A DNA stretch of 64,000 nucleotides, taken from an uncultured Acidobacteriia bacterium (lineage in GTDB: Bacteria > Acidobacteriota > Terriglobia > Bryobacterales > Bryobacteraceae). The notes under the pieces are model-generated. The model had not been told where the DNA came from. It did no database searches and saw only the letters and a program-made list of their open reading frames with translations. The translations under genes and the position numbers were made by a program. The stretch is from assembly GCA_903851195.1 (NCBI GenBank), contig CAINNJ010000027.1, forward strand, positions 102,744-166,743, read 5' to 3'. Positions 40,682 through 48,191 of the stretch are shown one piece after another. Position 1 is the stretch's first letter; each line of letters begins with the position of its first letter.

Positions 40682-43449
40682 CGCCGCGCGCGACGTACCG
40701 GCTGCAGTTCCACAAGGGCTTCGGCTTTGCCGAGGCAGGGCAGTTGGCGTCTTATCTGGCCCGGCTCGGCGTAAGCCATGTCTACGCGTCGCCGTGGCTG
40801 AAAGCGCGACCGGGCAGTTCGCACGGCTATGACATTGTGGACCATCACCAGCTAAACCCGGAACTGGGGAATCAGGCGGCCTTCGACGCCATGGTGAAGG
40901 CGCTGCGCGGAAACGGCCTCGGGCAGATTCTGGACTTCGTGCCGAATCACATGGGGGTGGGCGGCGCGGATAATCCGCTGTGGCTCGACGTGCTGGAGTG
41001 GGGGCGCGATTCCATTTACGCCGGCTGGTTCGATATCGACTGGCAGCGCGATCCGTATTACCTGCGCAACAAGCTGCTGATTCCGTTTCTGGGCGACCAG
41101 TACGGCGTGGAACTCTACGGAGGAAAGTTAACGCTTCGATTCGATGCGAAGGAAGGCGCCTTCGCGGTGTGGGCTTACGACACGCACAAGCTGCCGGTCT
41201 GCCCGCTGCAATACCAGATGATTCTCGGGGATGCGCATCCGGAACTGGAACGGCTGGGCGATGAGTTCGCCAACCTGCAGGAGTGGCATCCTCAGGTCCC
41301 GCGGCGAGCGCATGATCTGAAGGCTGAACTGGCTCGCTCGGCGGCGGAGCGGGAGGGCGTCCAGGATGCGATTGCGGCCGCGGTGCAGAGCTTCCACGGC
41401 ATAGCGGGCGTGGCCGCAAGCTGGACGCGACTCGATGCGTTGATCGCCACGCAACACTGGCGCGCCGCGCATTTCCGTGTGGCGGCAGACGACATCAATT
41501 ACCGGCGATTTTTCAATATCAACGATCTGGCCGGGTTGCGAATGGAACTACCCGACGTGTTCGATTATGCGCATTCGCTGGTCTTCCGGATGTTGCGCGA
41601 CGGCACGCTGGACGGGCTGCGGATCGACCACGTCGACGGATTGCTGAATCCGCGGGAGTATCTGAAGCGGCTGCGCGCGCTGGGGACGGCGGAATCGGGC
41701 GGGCCGTTTTATCTGGTGGTGGAAAAGATTCTGGCGCAGCATGAGAGCCTGCGGGAGGATTGGCCGGTGGAGGGAACCACCGGCTATGAGTTCTCCAATC
41801 TGGTGCTGGGAATTCTGATCGATCCGGCGGGCGAAGAGGGCTTCGCGCGGAACTTCGCGGATTTCACGGGCGAGCGGAAGAGCTTTCCGGAAGTGGTGCG
41901 CGAGTGTAAGCTCCGGATCATGCGGAATGAGATGGCGAGCGAACTGAACGTATTGGCTCGCGAGGCGGCGGAGGTGGCGCGGCACCGGCCGGAGACGGCG
42001 GATTTCACGCACAACGTGCTGCGGCGTGCCATTCGCGAGGTGGTGGCCTGCTTTCCGGTCTATCGGATTTACGTGGATTCGGAAGGGCGGCCCACGGAAG
42101 AAGACCGGCGCGATCTGAACTGGGCGATGAAGCTGGCGCGCTCGAATGTGACCGAAGTGGACAGCAGCGCCTTCGATTTTGTGTGCCGGCTGCTCTCGGG
42201 AGATCTGGTGGCGGGCACCCGCAGCGGCTTCAGCCGGCACACGGTGCTGCGATGCGCGATGAAGCTGCAGCAGTACAGCGGTCCCGTGATGGCGAAGGGT
42301 CTGGAGGATACGGCGTTCTATCGCTACAACCGGTTTGTGGCGCTGAATGAGGTGGGCGGCAATCCGGCGCAGTTCGGGGGCTCGCTGTCGGGCTTCCACA
42401 AAGCGAATGCGCAGCGGGCGAAGCGGTGGCCGGATTCCATGCTGACCACCTCCACGCACGACACCAAGCGCGGCGAAGATACGCGGGCGAGGCTGGCGGT
42501 GTTGTCGGAGTTGCCGGACGAGTGGCGAAAGCAGTCGCACGTCTGGAGCCGGGTATTGCGCGCGCGCCGCGGCGACATCGAGGCGACGGCGCCGCCGGAC
42601 CGGAACGAGGAGTATCTGTTCTATCAGCTGCTGGCGGGCACGTGGCCGGTGGAACTGACGGGCACGGAGACGCTGTCGGCCGAAGCGCTGCAGGAGTACG
42701 CGGAGCGGCTGAAGGGCGCCATGACGAAGTCGATGCGGGAGGCGAAGGTGCATACCACTTGGGCGAGCCCGAACACGGCGTATGAGAACGCGGTGCTGTC
42801 GTTCGTGGAGGGCGCACTCGATCCGCAGGGCTCGCGGGCGTTCTTCGCGGCATTCCTTCCTTTGCAGGAGCGCATTGCGCGGCTGGGCGTGCAGAACAGC
42901 CTGGTGCAGACGGCACTGAAGCTCACCGTGCCCGGCGTGCCGGATATTTATCAGGGCGCGGAGTTGTGGGACCTGAGCCTGGTGGATCCGGACAACAGGC
43001 GGCCGGTGGACTATGCGCGTCGGGCGCGCTTGCTGGAGGCGGTAGCGGGTGAGCAGAACCCGATGCCGGAGATGCTGGAGCACTGGCAGGACGGCCGCGT
43101 GAAGTTGCTGCTGACGGCGCGTTTGCTGGCGCTGCGCGCGGAAGCGCCGGAAGTGTTCAGCCGCGGCGATTATGAGCCCCTGGAGGCCGCGGGTCCGCTG
43201 GCCGATTGCGTATGCGGTTTTGTTCGGCGCAGCGCCGATGCCGCCGTGGTGGTTCTGACGGCGCGGTTTCCGGCGCGGCGCGAGACGGGACCGGGGTGGA
43301 GCGGAACCCAGGTTTCCTTCCCCGCCTATCTGACGGGAGCGCGGTTGCGCAACGTGCTGACCGGGGTGATGATTCGGGTGGACGAGAACGGCATCACCGC
43401 CGAAGAAATATTTGGCGGATTGCCCGTGGCGGTATTCAGGAGAGAATGA
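40678..43449 (+). CDS. treY: Malto-oligosyltrehalose synthase TreY
   Basis: A 923-residue GH13 enzyme from ATG 40678. Diagnostic blocks: N-terminal 'TYRLQFHKGFGFAEA', 'HVYASPWLKARPGSSHGYD', 'DFVPNHMGV', the catalytic Asp in 'GLRIDHVDGLLNP', Glu in 'YLVVEKIL', and 'STHDTKRGEDTRARL'. It converts the reducing-end alpha-1,4 bond of maltodextrins to alpha,alpha-1,1. With GlgX and TreZ it forms a complete glycogen-to-trehalose route, normally a response to drying or osmotic stress. Confidence 0.95.
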   Translation: MTPRATYRLQFHKGFGFAEAGQLASYLARLGVSHVYASPWLKARPGSSHGYDIVDHHQLNPELGNQAAFDAMVKALRGNGLGQILDFVPNHMGVGGADNPLWLDVLEWGRDSIYAGWFDIDWQRDPYYLRNKLLIPFLGDQYGVELYGGKLTLRFDAKEGAFAVWAYDTHKLPVCPLQYQMILGDAHPELERLGDEFANLQEWHPQVPRRAHDLKAELARSAAEREGVQDAIAAAVQSFHGIAGVAASWTRLDALIATQHWRAAHFRVAADDINYRRFFNINDLAGLRMELPDVFDYAHSLVFRMLRDGTLDGLRIDHVDGLLNPREYLKRLRALGTAESGGPFYLVVEKILAQHESLREDWPVEGTTGYEFSNLVLGILIDPAGEEGFARNFADFTGERKSFPEVVRECKLRIMRNEMASELNVLAREAAEVARHRPETADFTHNVLRRAIREVVACFPVYRIYVDSEGRPTEEDRRDLNWAMKLARSNVTEVDSSAFDFVCRLLSGDLVAGTRSGFSRHTVLRCAMKLQQYSGPVMAKGLEDTAFYRYNRFVALNEVGGNPAQFGGSLSGFHKANAQRAKRWPDSMLTTSTHDTKRGEDTRARLAVLSELPDEWRKQSHVWSRVLRARRGDIEATAPPDRNEEYLFYQLLAGTWPVELTGTETLSAEALQEYAERLKGAMTKSMREAKVHTTWASPNTAYENAVLSFVEGALDPQGSRAFFAAFLPLQERIARLGVQNSLVQTALKLTVPGVPDIYQGAELWDLSLVDPDNRRPVDYARRARLLEAVAGEQNPMPEMLEHWQDGRVKLLLTARLLALRAEAPEVFSRGDYEPLEAAGPLADCVCGFVRRSADAAVVVLTARFPARRETGPGWSGTQVSFPAYLTGARLRNVLTGVMIRVDENGITAEEIFGGLPVAVFRRE

Positions 43450-43456
43450 AGCAAAC

Positions 43457-43930
43457 ATGCGCAAGCGAATTGCAGCCCCGGTCACCACCGCGGAGCAGGA
43501 GCAAGGTTGGCTGAAGCTCACCGATATCGCGACGGTGGAAGTTGCGTCGGAAGAGGCGTCCTTTCCGATTGAGGCCGTATTCACCGGCGATGGGGCACAC
43601 GGATGGAGGGCGTCAGCTCCCGGTCCGCAACTGATCCGGATCCTGTTCGATGAACCGGTGTCGGTCAGCCGCATCCGGCTTCGTTTCGAAGAGCGGGAAC
43701 TGCAGCGAACGCAGGAGTTCACTCTGAGCTGGTGCCCGGCCGCGGGCGGCTGCAAAGAAATCGTCCGGCAGCAGTTCAACTTCAGCCCGGGTGGCGCCAC
43801 CACGGAACTGGAAGAGTACTCGGTGAATCTGGAAGACGTGGCGGTTCTGGAGCTTCTGATCCGTCCGGACATTGGCCGGCACGACGGAATCGCCACTTTG
43901 GCGTCGTGGCGCGTCGGCGGACCGCGATAG
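43457..43930 (+). CDS. Small beta-rich protein at the end of the trehalose operon, possible carbohydrate-binding module
   Basis: A 157-residue soluble protein, 7 bases after treY. It has no signal peptide. The pattern 'FTGDGAHGWRASAPGPQLIRILFDEPVSVSRIRLRFEE' followed by 'FTLSWCPAAGG' and 'VLELLIRPDIG' resembles a galactose-binding-like (F5/8 type C/XRCC1-N-like) beta sandwich. No catalytic motif is visible. Position suggests a role beside the trehalose enzymes, for example glycan binding (inference). Its TAG stop lies in the first copy of a 15-bp tandem duplication. Confidence 0.65.
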   Translation: MRKRIAAPVTTAEQEQGWLKLTDIATVEVASEEASFPIEAVFTGDGAHGWRASAPGPQLIRILFDEPVSVSRIRLRFEERELQRTQEFTLSWCPAAGGCKEIVRQQFNFSPGGATTELEEYSVNLEDVAVLELLIRPDIGRHDGIATLASWRVGGPR

Positions 43931-43948
43931 CCCGGACCGCGATAGCCC
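43919..43948. repeat. 15-bp perfect tandem duplication over a stop codon
   Basis: GGACCGCGATAGCCC at 43919-43933 is repeated exactly at 43934-43948. The first copy contains the TAG stop (43928-43930) of the small protein gene. The second ends at the -35 box of the next gene's promoter. Confidence 0.85.
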
Positions 43949-43978
43949 TTGTCTTCGGGGGCGGCGCGGGAATAAGCT
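43949..43978 (+). promoter_or_regulatory. Promoter of the aldo/keto reductase-quinohemoprotein operon
   Basis: The -35-like TTGTCT (43949-43954), an 18-base spacer and the -10 box TAAGCT (43973-43978) precede the ATG at 43986 by only 7 bases. There is no Shine-Dalgarno sequence, so the first gene is probably translated from a leaderless mRNA. The stretch ATAAGCTCT recurs in the promoter at 57411-57419. Confidence 0.55.
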
Positions 43979-43985
43979 CTTGGGT

Positions 43986-44960
43986 ATGGAACGACGGGAA
44001 TTCCTGACGGCGCTGGCGGCTCTGCAGGTGGCGGCGAAACTCGACGCGCAGACCTCCAACGGAATGATTTACCGGAACCTGGGCTCGACCGGGGAGCGTG
44101 TCTCGGCGATCGGGCTGGGCGGCTATCACATGGGCGTGCCGAAGGAGGAGAGTGAGAGCATCCGGATCGTGCGGAGCGCGGTGGATCGCGGCATTACGTT
44201 CCTCGATAACTCCTGCGATTACCACGACGGCGGCAGCGAGATCCGCATGGGCAAGGCGCTGCGGGACGGGTACCGGAAGCGCGTGTTCCTGATGACGAAA
44301 TATAACGGGCGCACGCGGGCGATGGCGGCGCAACAGATTGACGAATCGCTGCGGCGGCTGCAGGTGGAAACCATCGATCTGATTCAGTTCCACGAGAATA
44401 TCCGCATGGAGGATCCGGACCGGTTCTTCGCGCCTGGCGGAGCGCTGGAAGCGGTGATGGCCGCGAAGCAGGCGGGAAAGGTGCGGTACATCGGCTTTAC
44501 CGGCCATAAAGATCCCGCCGTGCACCTCCGGATGCTGGATATGGCGGCGCAGAACCAGTTTCACTTCGATGCCTGCCAGATGCCGCTGAACGTGCTCGAT
44601 TATCACTTCCGGAGCTTCGCGCATCAGATGGTGCCGCGGCTGGTGAAGGAAGGCATCGCGGTGCTGGGGATGAAGCCGATCGCGTTCGGCAATGTGCTGA
44701 AAGCCAAGGTGGCGACACCCATCGAGTGCCTGCATTATGCGATGAATCTGCCCACCTCCGTGGTGATCAACGGCTGCGATTCCATGGAGCGGCTGGATCA
44801 GGCGTTCGAGGCGGTGCGCACGTTCAAACCCTTGTCCGAACCCCAACTGCAGGCAATGGTCGCGAAGACGAAGGAAGCGGCCATGAGCGGAAAGTTCGAG
44901 CCGTTTAAGACGACGACGCAGTTCGACGGGACGGCGCAGCATCCGGAATGGATGGGTTGA
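43986..44960 (+). CDS. Aldo/keto reductase, possibly exported
   Basis: A 324-residue AKR. The N-terminal 'MERREFLTALAALQVAAKLDAQ' looks like a weak Tat/Sec leader. The AKR barrel follows: 'YRNLGSTGERVSAIGLGGYHMG', the tetrad region 'FLDNSCDYHDGGSEIRMGKAL' (Asp/Tyr), 'VFLMTKYNGR' (Lys), 'IDLIQFHEN' (His) and 'VRYIGFTGHKDP'. It would reduce or oxidise sugar carbonyls with NAD(P)H; an exported AKR would lack nicotinamide cofactor unless it binds it tightly. First gene of a tightly overlapping run with sulfatase, two TIM barrels and a quinohemoprotein. The next gene starts 13 bases inside its end. Confidence 0.87.
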   Translation: MERREFLTALAALQVAAKLDAQTSNGMIYRNLGSTGERVSAIGLGGYHMGVPKEESESIRIVRSAVDRGITFLDNSCDYHDGGSEIRMGKALRDGYRKRVFLMTKYNGRTRAMAAQQIDESLRRLQVETIDLIQFHENIRMEDPDRFFAPGGALEAVMAAKQAGKVRYIGFTGHKDPAVHLRMLDMAAQNQFHFDACQMPLNVLDYHFRSFAHQMVPRLVKEGIAVLGMKPIAFGNVLKAKVATPIECLHYAMNLPTSVVINGCDSMERLDQAFEAVRTFKPLSEPQLQAMVAKTKEAAMSGKFEPFKTTTQFDGTAQHPEWMG

Positions 44961-46489
44961 GCCTGAGCCCCCTCCTTTCCCGCCGCGAGGCTCTGACTGG
45001 CCTCGCTCAAACCGGTCTGGCCCTGACGAGCACGGCCTTCGCGCAAACGCGCGCGCGGCGCCGTCCGAATTTTCTGTTCATTCTGGCCGACGACCATGCC
45101 GGCTACGTGCTGGGGTGCGACGGCAATGGCCGCGCCCAAACGCCGAACATCGACCGGCTGGCGACCGAGGGCACGCGGTTCAGCGCTCACCATTGCAACT
45201 CCCCGGTGTGCACGCCGTCGCGGCAGTGCCTGCTGACCGGGCAACTTCCTCACGCGGCGGGCGTGACGGTGCTGGGGACTCCGCTGGCCGACGATAAGGC
45301 GACGCTGGCCCTGCAGTTCCGCAAGGCGAACTATCGCACGGCAGTCTTCGGCAAAATGCACTTCAACAAGCCTGGTAAGCCGGGCCTGCACGGGTTCGAA
45401 GTGGCGGAGACGGAGGATCGGATCGCCGCGGCCTGGCAGTCGGCTGCGCGGCGTCGCGCCGTGCCGGACGACATACCCACCAAGCCGCGCTGGCAACCGT
45501 TCAAAGATCCGGCAAGAATCTGGCTCAACGCCGACAAGCTGCCCTATCCCGCTTACGAACAGGACATGAAGAGCACTTACATGGCAGGGCAGGCGATCCG
45601 GTACATGGAGGAGCAGGGGGAAAATCCGTTCGCGCTGTGGGTGAGCTTCCAGGAGCCGCATTCGCCCTACGATTTTCCGATTGAAGACCGGCGCTGGTTC
45701 GACCCGGCAATGTTTCCGGTGCCGCCCGTAGGGCCGGAAGACGGCGGGCAGATCCCGCTGATCTTCCGCGATCTGAGCGATGAGGAGAAGCAGGGCATCA
45801 TCGCGGCCTACTACACCTCCGTGCGCTTTGTGGACCGCAGTATCGGGCGCGTGCTGGAGGCGTTGCGACGGCTTCGCCTGGAGGAAGATACCTTCGTGAT
45901 TTACACGGCGGATCACGGCTATTGCCTCGGGCAGCACGGGCGTTTTGAAAAGCACTGCGGCTATGAGGCCGCTCTGCGGGTGCCGCTGATCATGCGGTAT
46001 CCGGGGCGGATCCGGCAGGGCGTGATTGCGGACTTCACGGAGCATGTGGATGTCACGGCGACGATCTCCGACCTGATGGGGCTGGACGCGCTGCCCGGCC
46101 CGCACGGGCAAAGTCTGCGCCCTTATCTGGAAGGCGGGCAGGTGGAGCGACCGCGCGATCACGTGTTCAGTGAGTATCTGGAGAACGAAGAAGCCTACAT
46201 CAAGACCAAAGAGTGGAAGTATATTTTCTGTTCCGGCCAGCGCGAGCGAACCGATGGCTACGTGACGGACAAGCCGAAGCCGGGGCGCTACCAGCGGCTG
46301 TACGACCTGCGTGAGGATCCCGGTGAATTCACCGACGTGGCAGGAAAGAATGCGGACACGGTCGCGCGGCTGCAGGCCCTGCTGCTGGAGCGGTTCCGCG
46401 GGACGCATCCCGACGCGGAATCCGAGCCGGCGGGGCTGGGCCGGGAAGAAGCGATCGAATATTATTTGAGACCGAGGGATGCAGCATGA
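44948..46489 (+). CDS. Exported sulfatase (type I, formylglycine-dependent)
   Basis: A 513-residue alkaline-phosphatase-superfamily enzyme. A leader with 'LLSRREALTGLAQTGLALTSTAFAQ' precedes 'RPNFLFILADDHAGYVLG' (metal-binding Asp pair at 48-49) and the maturation motif C88-T-P-S-R92, in which the Cys would be converted to formylglycine. Further blocks are 'TAVFGKMHFNKPG', 'PFALWVSFQEPHSPY' and 'FVIYTADHGYCLGQHGRFEK'. It hydrolyses sulfate esters, probably on glycans. The alternative start TTG 44957 is possible. No formylglycine-generating enzyme is in the window. Confidence 0.92.
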   Translation: MDGLSLSPLLSRREALTGLAQTGLALTSTAFAQTRARRRPNFLFILADDHAGYVLGCDGNGRAQTPNIDRLATEGTRFSAHHCNSPVCTPSRQCLLTGQLPHAAGVTVLGTPLADDKATLALQFRKANYRTAVFGKMHFNKPGKPGLHGFEVAETEDRIAAAWQSAARRRAVPDDIPTKPRWQPFKDPARIWLNADKLPYPAYEQDMKSTYMAGQAIRYMEEQGENPFALWVSFQEPHSPYDFPIEDRRWFDPAMFPVPPVGPEDGGQIPLIFRDLSDEEKQGIIAAYYTSVRFVDRSIGRVLEALRRLRLEEDTFVIYTADHGYCLGQHGRFEKHCGYEAALRVPLIMRYPGRIRQGVIADFTEHVDVTATISDLMGLDALPGPHGQSLRPYLEGGQVERPRDHVFSEYLENEEAYIKTKEWKYIFCSGQRERTDGYVTDKPKPGRYQRLYDLREDPGEFTDVAGKNADTVARLQALLLERFRGTHPDAESEPAGLGREEAIEYYLRPRDAA

Positions 46490-47361
46490 CGCGTCGCGAG
46501 GTTTTGGTGTTGGCGGGGGCCGCGGCCACGGCACGCGCGGCGGCGCGGGAATCGCGCGTTTCGGTGGAAGGCTACATCTTCCAGCAGTATGCGCAACGGG
46601 CGAAGAAGCCCCTGGGCGAGGTGCTGGGCGAGGTGATCCCCATGGCGCGCGCCGCCGGCTTTCACAACGTGGAACTGAACCAGGCTTTCTTCGCGCCGGA
46701 ACTGCGGGCGCGCACCGTGGACCTGCTGCATGCCTCGGGTCTGCGGATGCCGTCGGTCTACGTGGGCGGCGCGATGCATGAGGCCGAAGCCGCCGAGAAG
46801 ACCACGGAACTGGCGCTGCAGGTGGCGGAGATCTGCCGCCCGTTCGGCTGCACCGGTGTGGTGAACAATCCGAATCCGAAGCCGGGCGGCGCGGAAAAGA
46901 CGGATGCCGAGTTGACGGTGCAGGGCGAACAGATCAACCTGCTGGGTGCGGCTTTGAAGAAACAGGGTGTGGAACTTCGCATCCACAACCACACGCCGGA
47001 GATGGTTTCGGGCGCGCGGGAGTTCCGCAGCACGCTGCGCACGACCAACGCCGCGATTTGTCTGGATCTGGATTGGGTGCATCAGGGCGGCATGGATCCG
47101 TTTGAGCTGCTGCACGAGGCCGGTTCGCGCGTGACCGAAGTTCATCTGCGGAACTCGAAAGAGAAGCTCTGGCTGGAATCGCTGAACGAAGGCGATGTGG
47201 ATTACAGCCGGATAGCCGCGCAGATGAAGCGGGAGCGCCAGCGTCCGCTCCTGGTGGTGGAACTGGCGTGGCGCGACAACACGAGCGTGACACGGAGTCT
47301 GGCGGAGAACCTCACGCTAAGCCGGAAATTCGCAGAGCGGGTGTTTGGAGAGGCGGCATGA
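46486..47361 (+). CDS. Xylose-isomerase-like TIM barrel (sugar phosphate isomerase/epimerase family), copy 1
   Basis: A 291-residue barrel with a short leader 'MTRREVLVLAGAAATARAA'. Metal-site blocks are 'AGFHNVELNQAF' (Glu), 'VELRIHNHTPEM' (His/Asn), 'AAICLDLDWVHQGG' (Asp and His) and 'VTEVHLRNSKEK' (His). The family includes isomerases, epimerases and newly recognised 3-keto-glycoside lyases and hydrolases. It overlaps the sulfatase stop by ATGA and the next barrel gene by ATGA. Confidence 0.85.
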   Translation: MTRREVLVLAGAAATARAAARESRVSVEGYIFQQYAQRAKKPLGEVLGEVIPMARAAGFHNVELNQAFFAPELRARTVDLLHASGLRMPSVYVGGAMHEAEAAEKTTELALQVAEICRPFGCTGVVNNPNPKPGGAEKTDAELTVQGEQINLLGAALKKQGVELRIHNHTPEMVSGAREFRSTLRTTNAAICLDLDWVHQGGMDPFELLHEAGSRVTEVHLRNSKEKLWLESLNEGDVDYSRIAAQMKRERQRPLLVVELAWRDNTSVTRSLAENLTLSRKFAERVFGEAA

Positions 47362-48191
47362 TCAGCCGGCGCGGGTTGCTCGCCGGTTGCGCCGCGCCCC
47401 TGCTGCGCGCAGCCGCGCCGAAACTGCGCATCGGCATCACGGACTGGAATCTGAAACTGGGCGCGAACCCCGACGCCGTCCCGCTGGCCGCGCGGCTCGG
47501 TTTTGATGGCGTGCAGGTTTCGTTCGGGCGGAAGATCGCGGACGGCAAACTGCCTTTGGACGACGCGGCGCTACTGGCGCGGTATCGTGCACTGGCGTCG
47601 GAGCACCGGATTCCGATCGACGGCACGTGCGTGGACATGCTGCACACGGATGGGCTCAAGAATGGCGGCCCAGCGGTGCGGTGGGTGTCGGACTCGATCC
47701 GGATGACGCGGACGCTGGGCAGTGAGGTGTTGCTGTTGCCGTTCTTCGGCAAGCAGGCGACGCGCACGCAGGCGGAGATGGACTATGTCGCGGATGCGCT
47801 GCGCGAACTCGCCGTAGAGGCCCGGAGTGCAGGCGTGGTGCTGGGGCTGGAGAACGAGAATTCGGCCGAAGAGAATGCCCGCATGATGGAGCGCGCGGGG
47901 TCGGCAAACGTTCGCGTTTATTACGACGTGGGCAATTCCACGAATATCGGCCGGTACGATGTGGCGCGGGAGATCCGGTGGCTGGGCAGGGACCGGATCT
48001 GTCAGATTCATCTGAAAGACAAGCCGGTGTTTCTGGGGGAAGGTAAGATTCGGTTCGGCGAGGTGATGGCGGCGATCCGGGCGATCGGGTTCACCGGTTA
48101 CGCGAATCTGGAGACGGAATCGCGGCCGGGAATGCTGGAGGAAGATATGCGGACGAATCTGGCCTATGTTCGGCAACTGGAGGCGCGCTGA
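47358..48191 (+). CDS. Xylose-isomerase-like TIM barrel, copy 2
   Basis: A 277-residue barrel starting at ATG 47358 with leader 'MISRRGLLAGCAAPLLRAAA'. Blocks: 'RIGITDWNLKLGANPDAVPLA', 'LGFDGVQVSFG', 'VVLGLENENSAEEN' (Glu), 'VRVYYDVGNSTNIG' (Asp), 'ICQIHLKDKP' (His) and 'TGYANLETES' (Glu). It has the complete metal-ligand set of the sugar phosphate isomerase/epimerase family but differs strongly from copy 1. Coupled by overlapping stop/start to both neighbours. Confidence 0.85.
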   Translation: MISRRGLLAGCAAPLLRAAAPKLRIGITDWNLKLGANPDAVPLAARLGFDGVQVSFGRKIADGKLPLDDAALLARYRALASEHRIPIDGTCVDMLHTDGLKNGGPAVRWVSDSIRMTRTLGSEVLLLPFFGKQATRTQAEMDYVADALRELAVEARSAGVVLGLENENSAEENARMMERAGSANVRVYYDVGNSTNIGRYDVAREIRWLGRDRICQIHLKDKPVFLGEGKIRFGEVMAAIRAIGFTGYANLETESRPGMLEEDMRTNLAYVRQLEAR

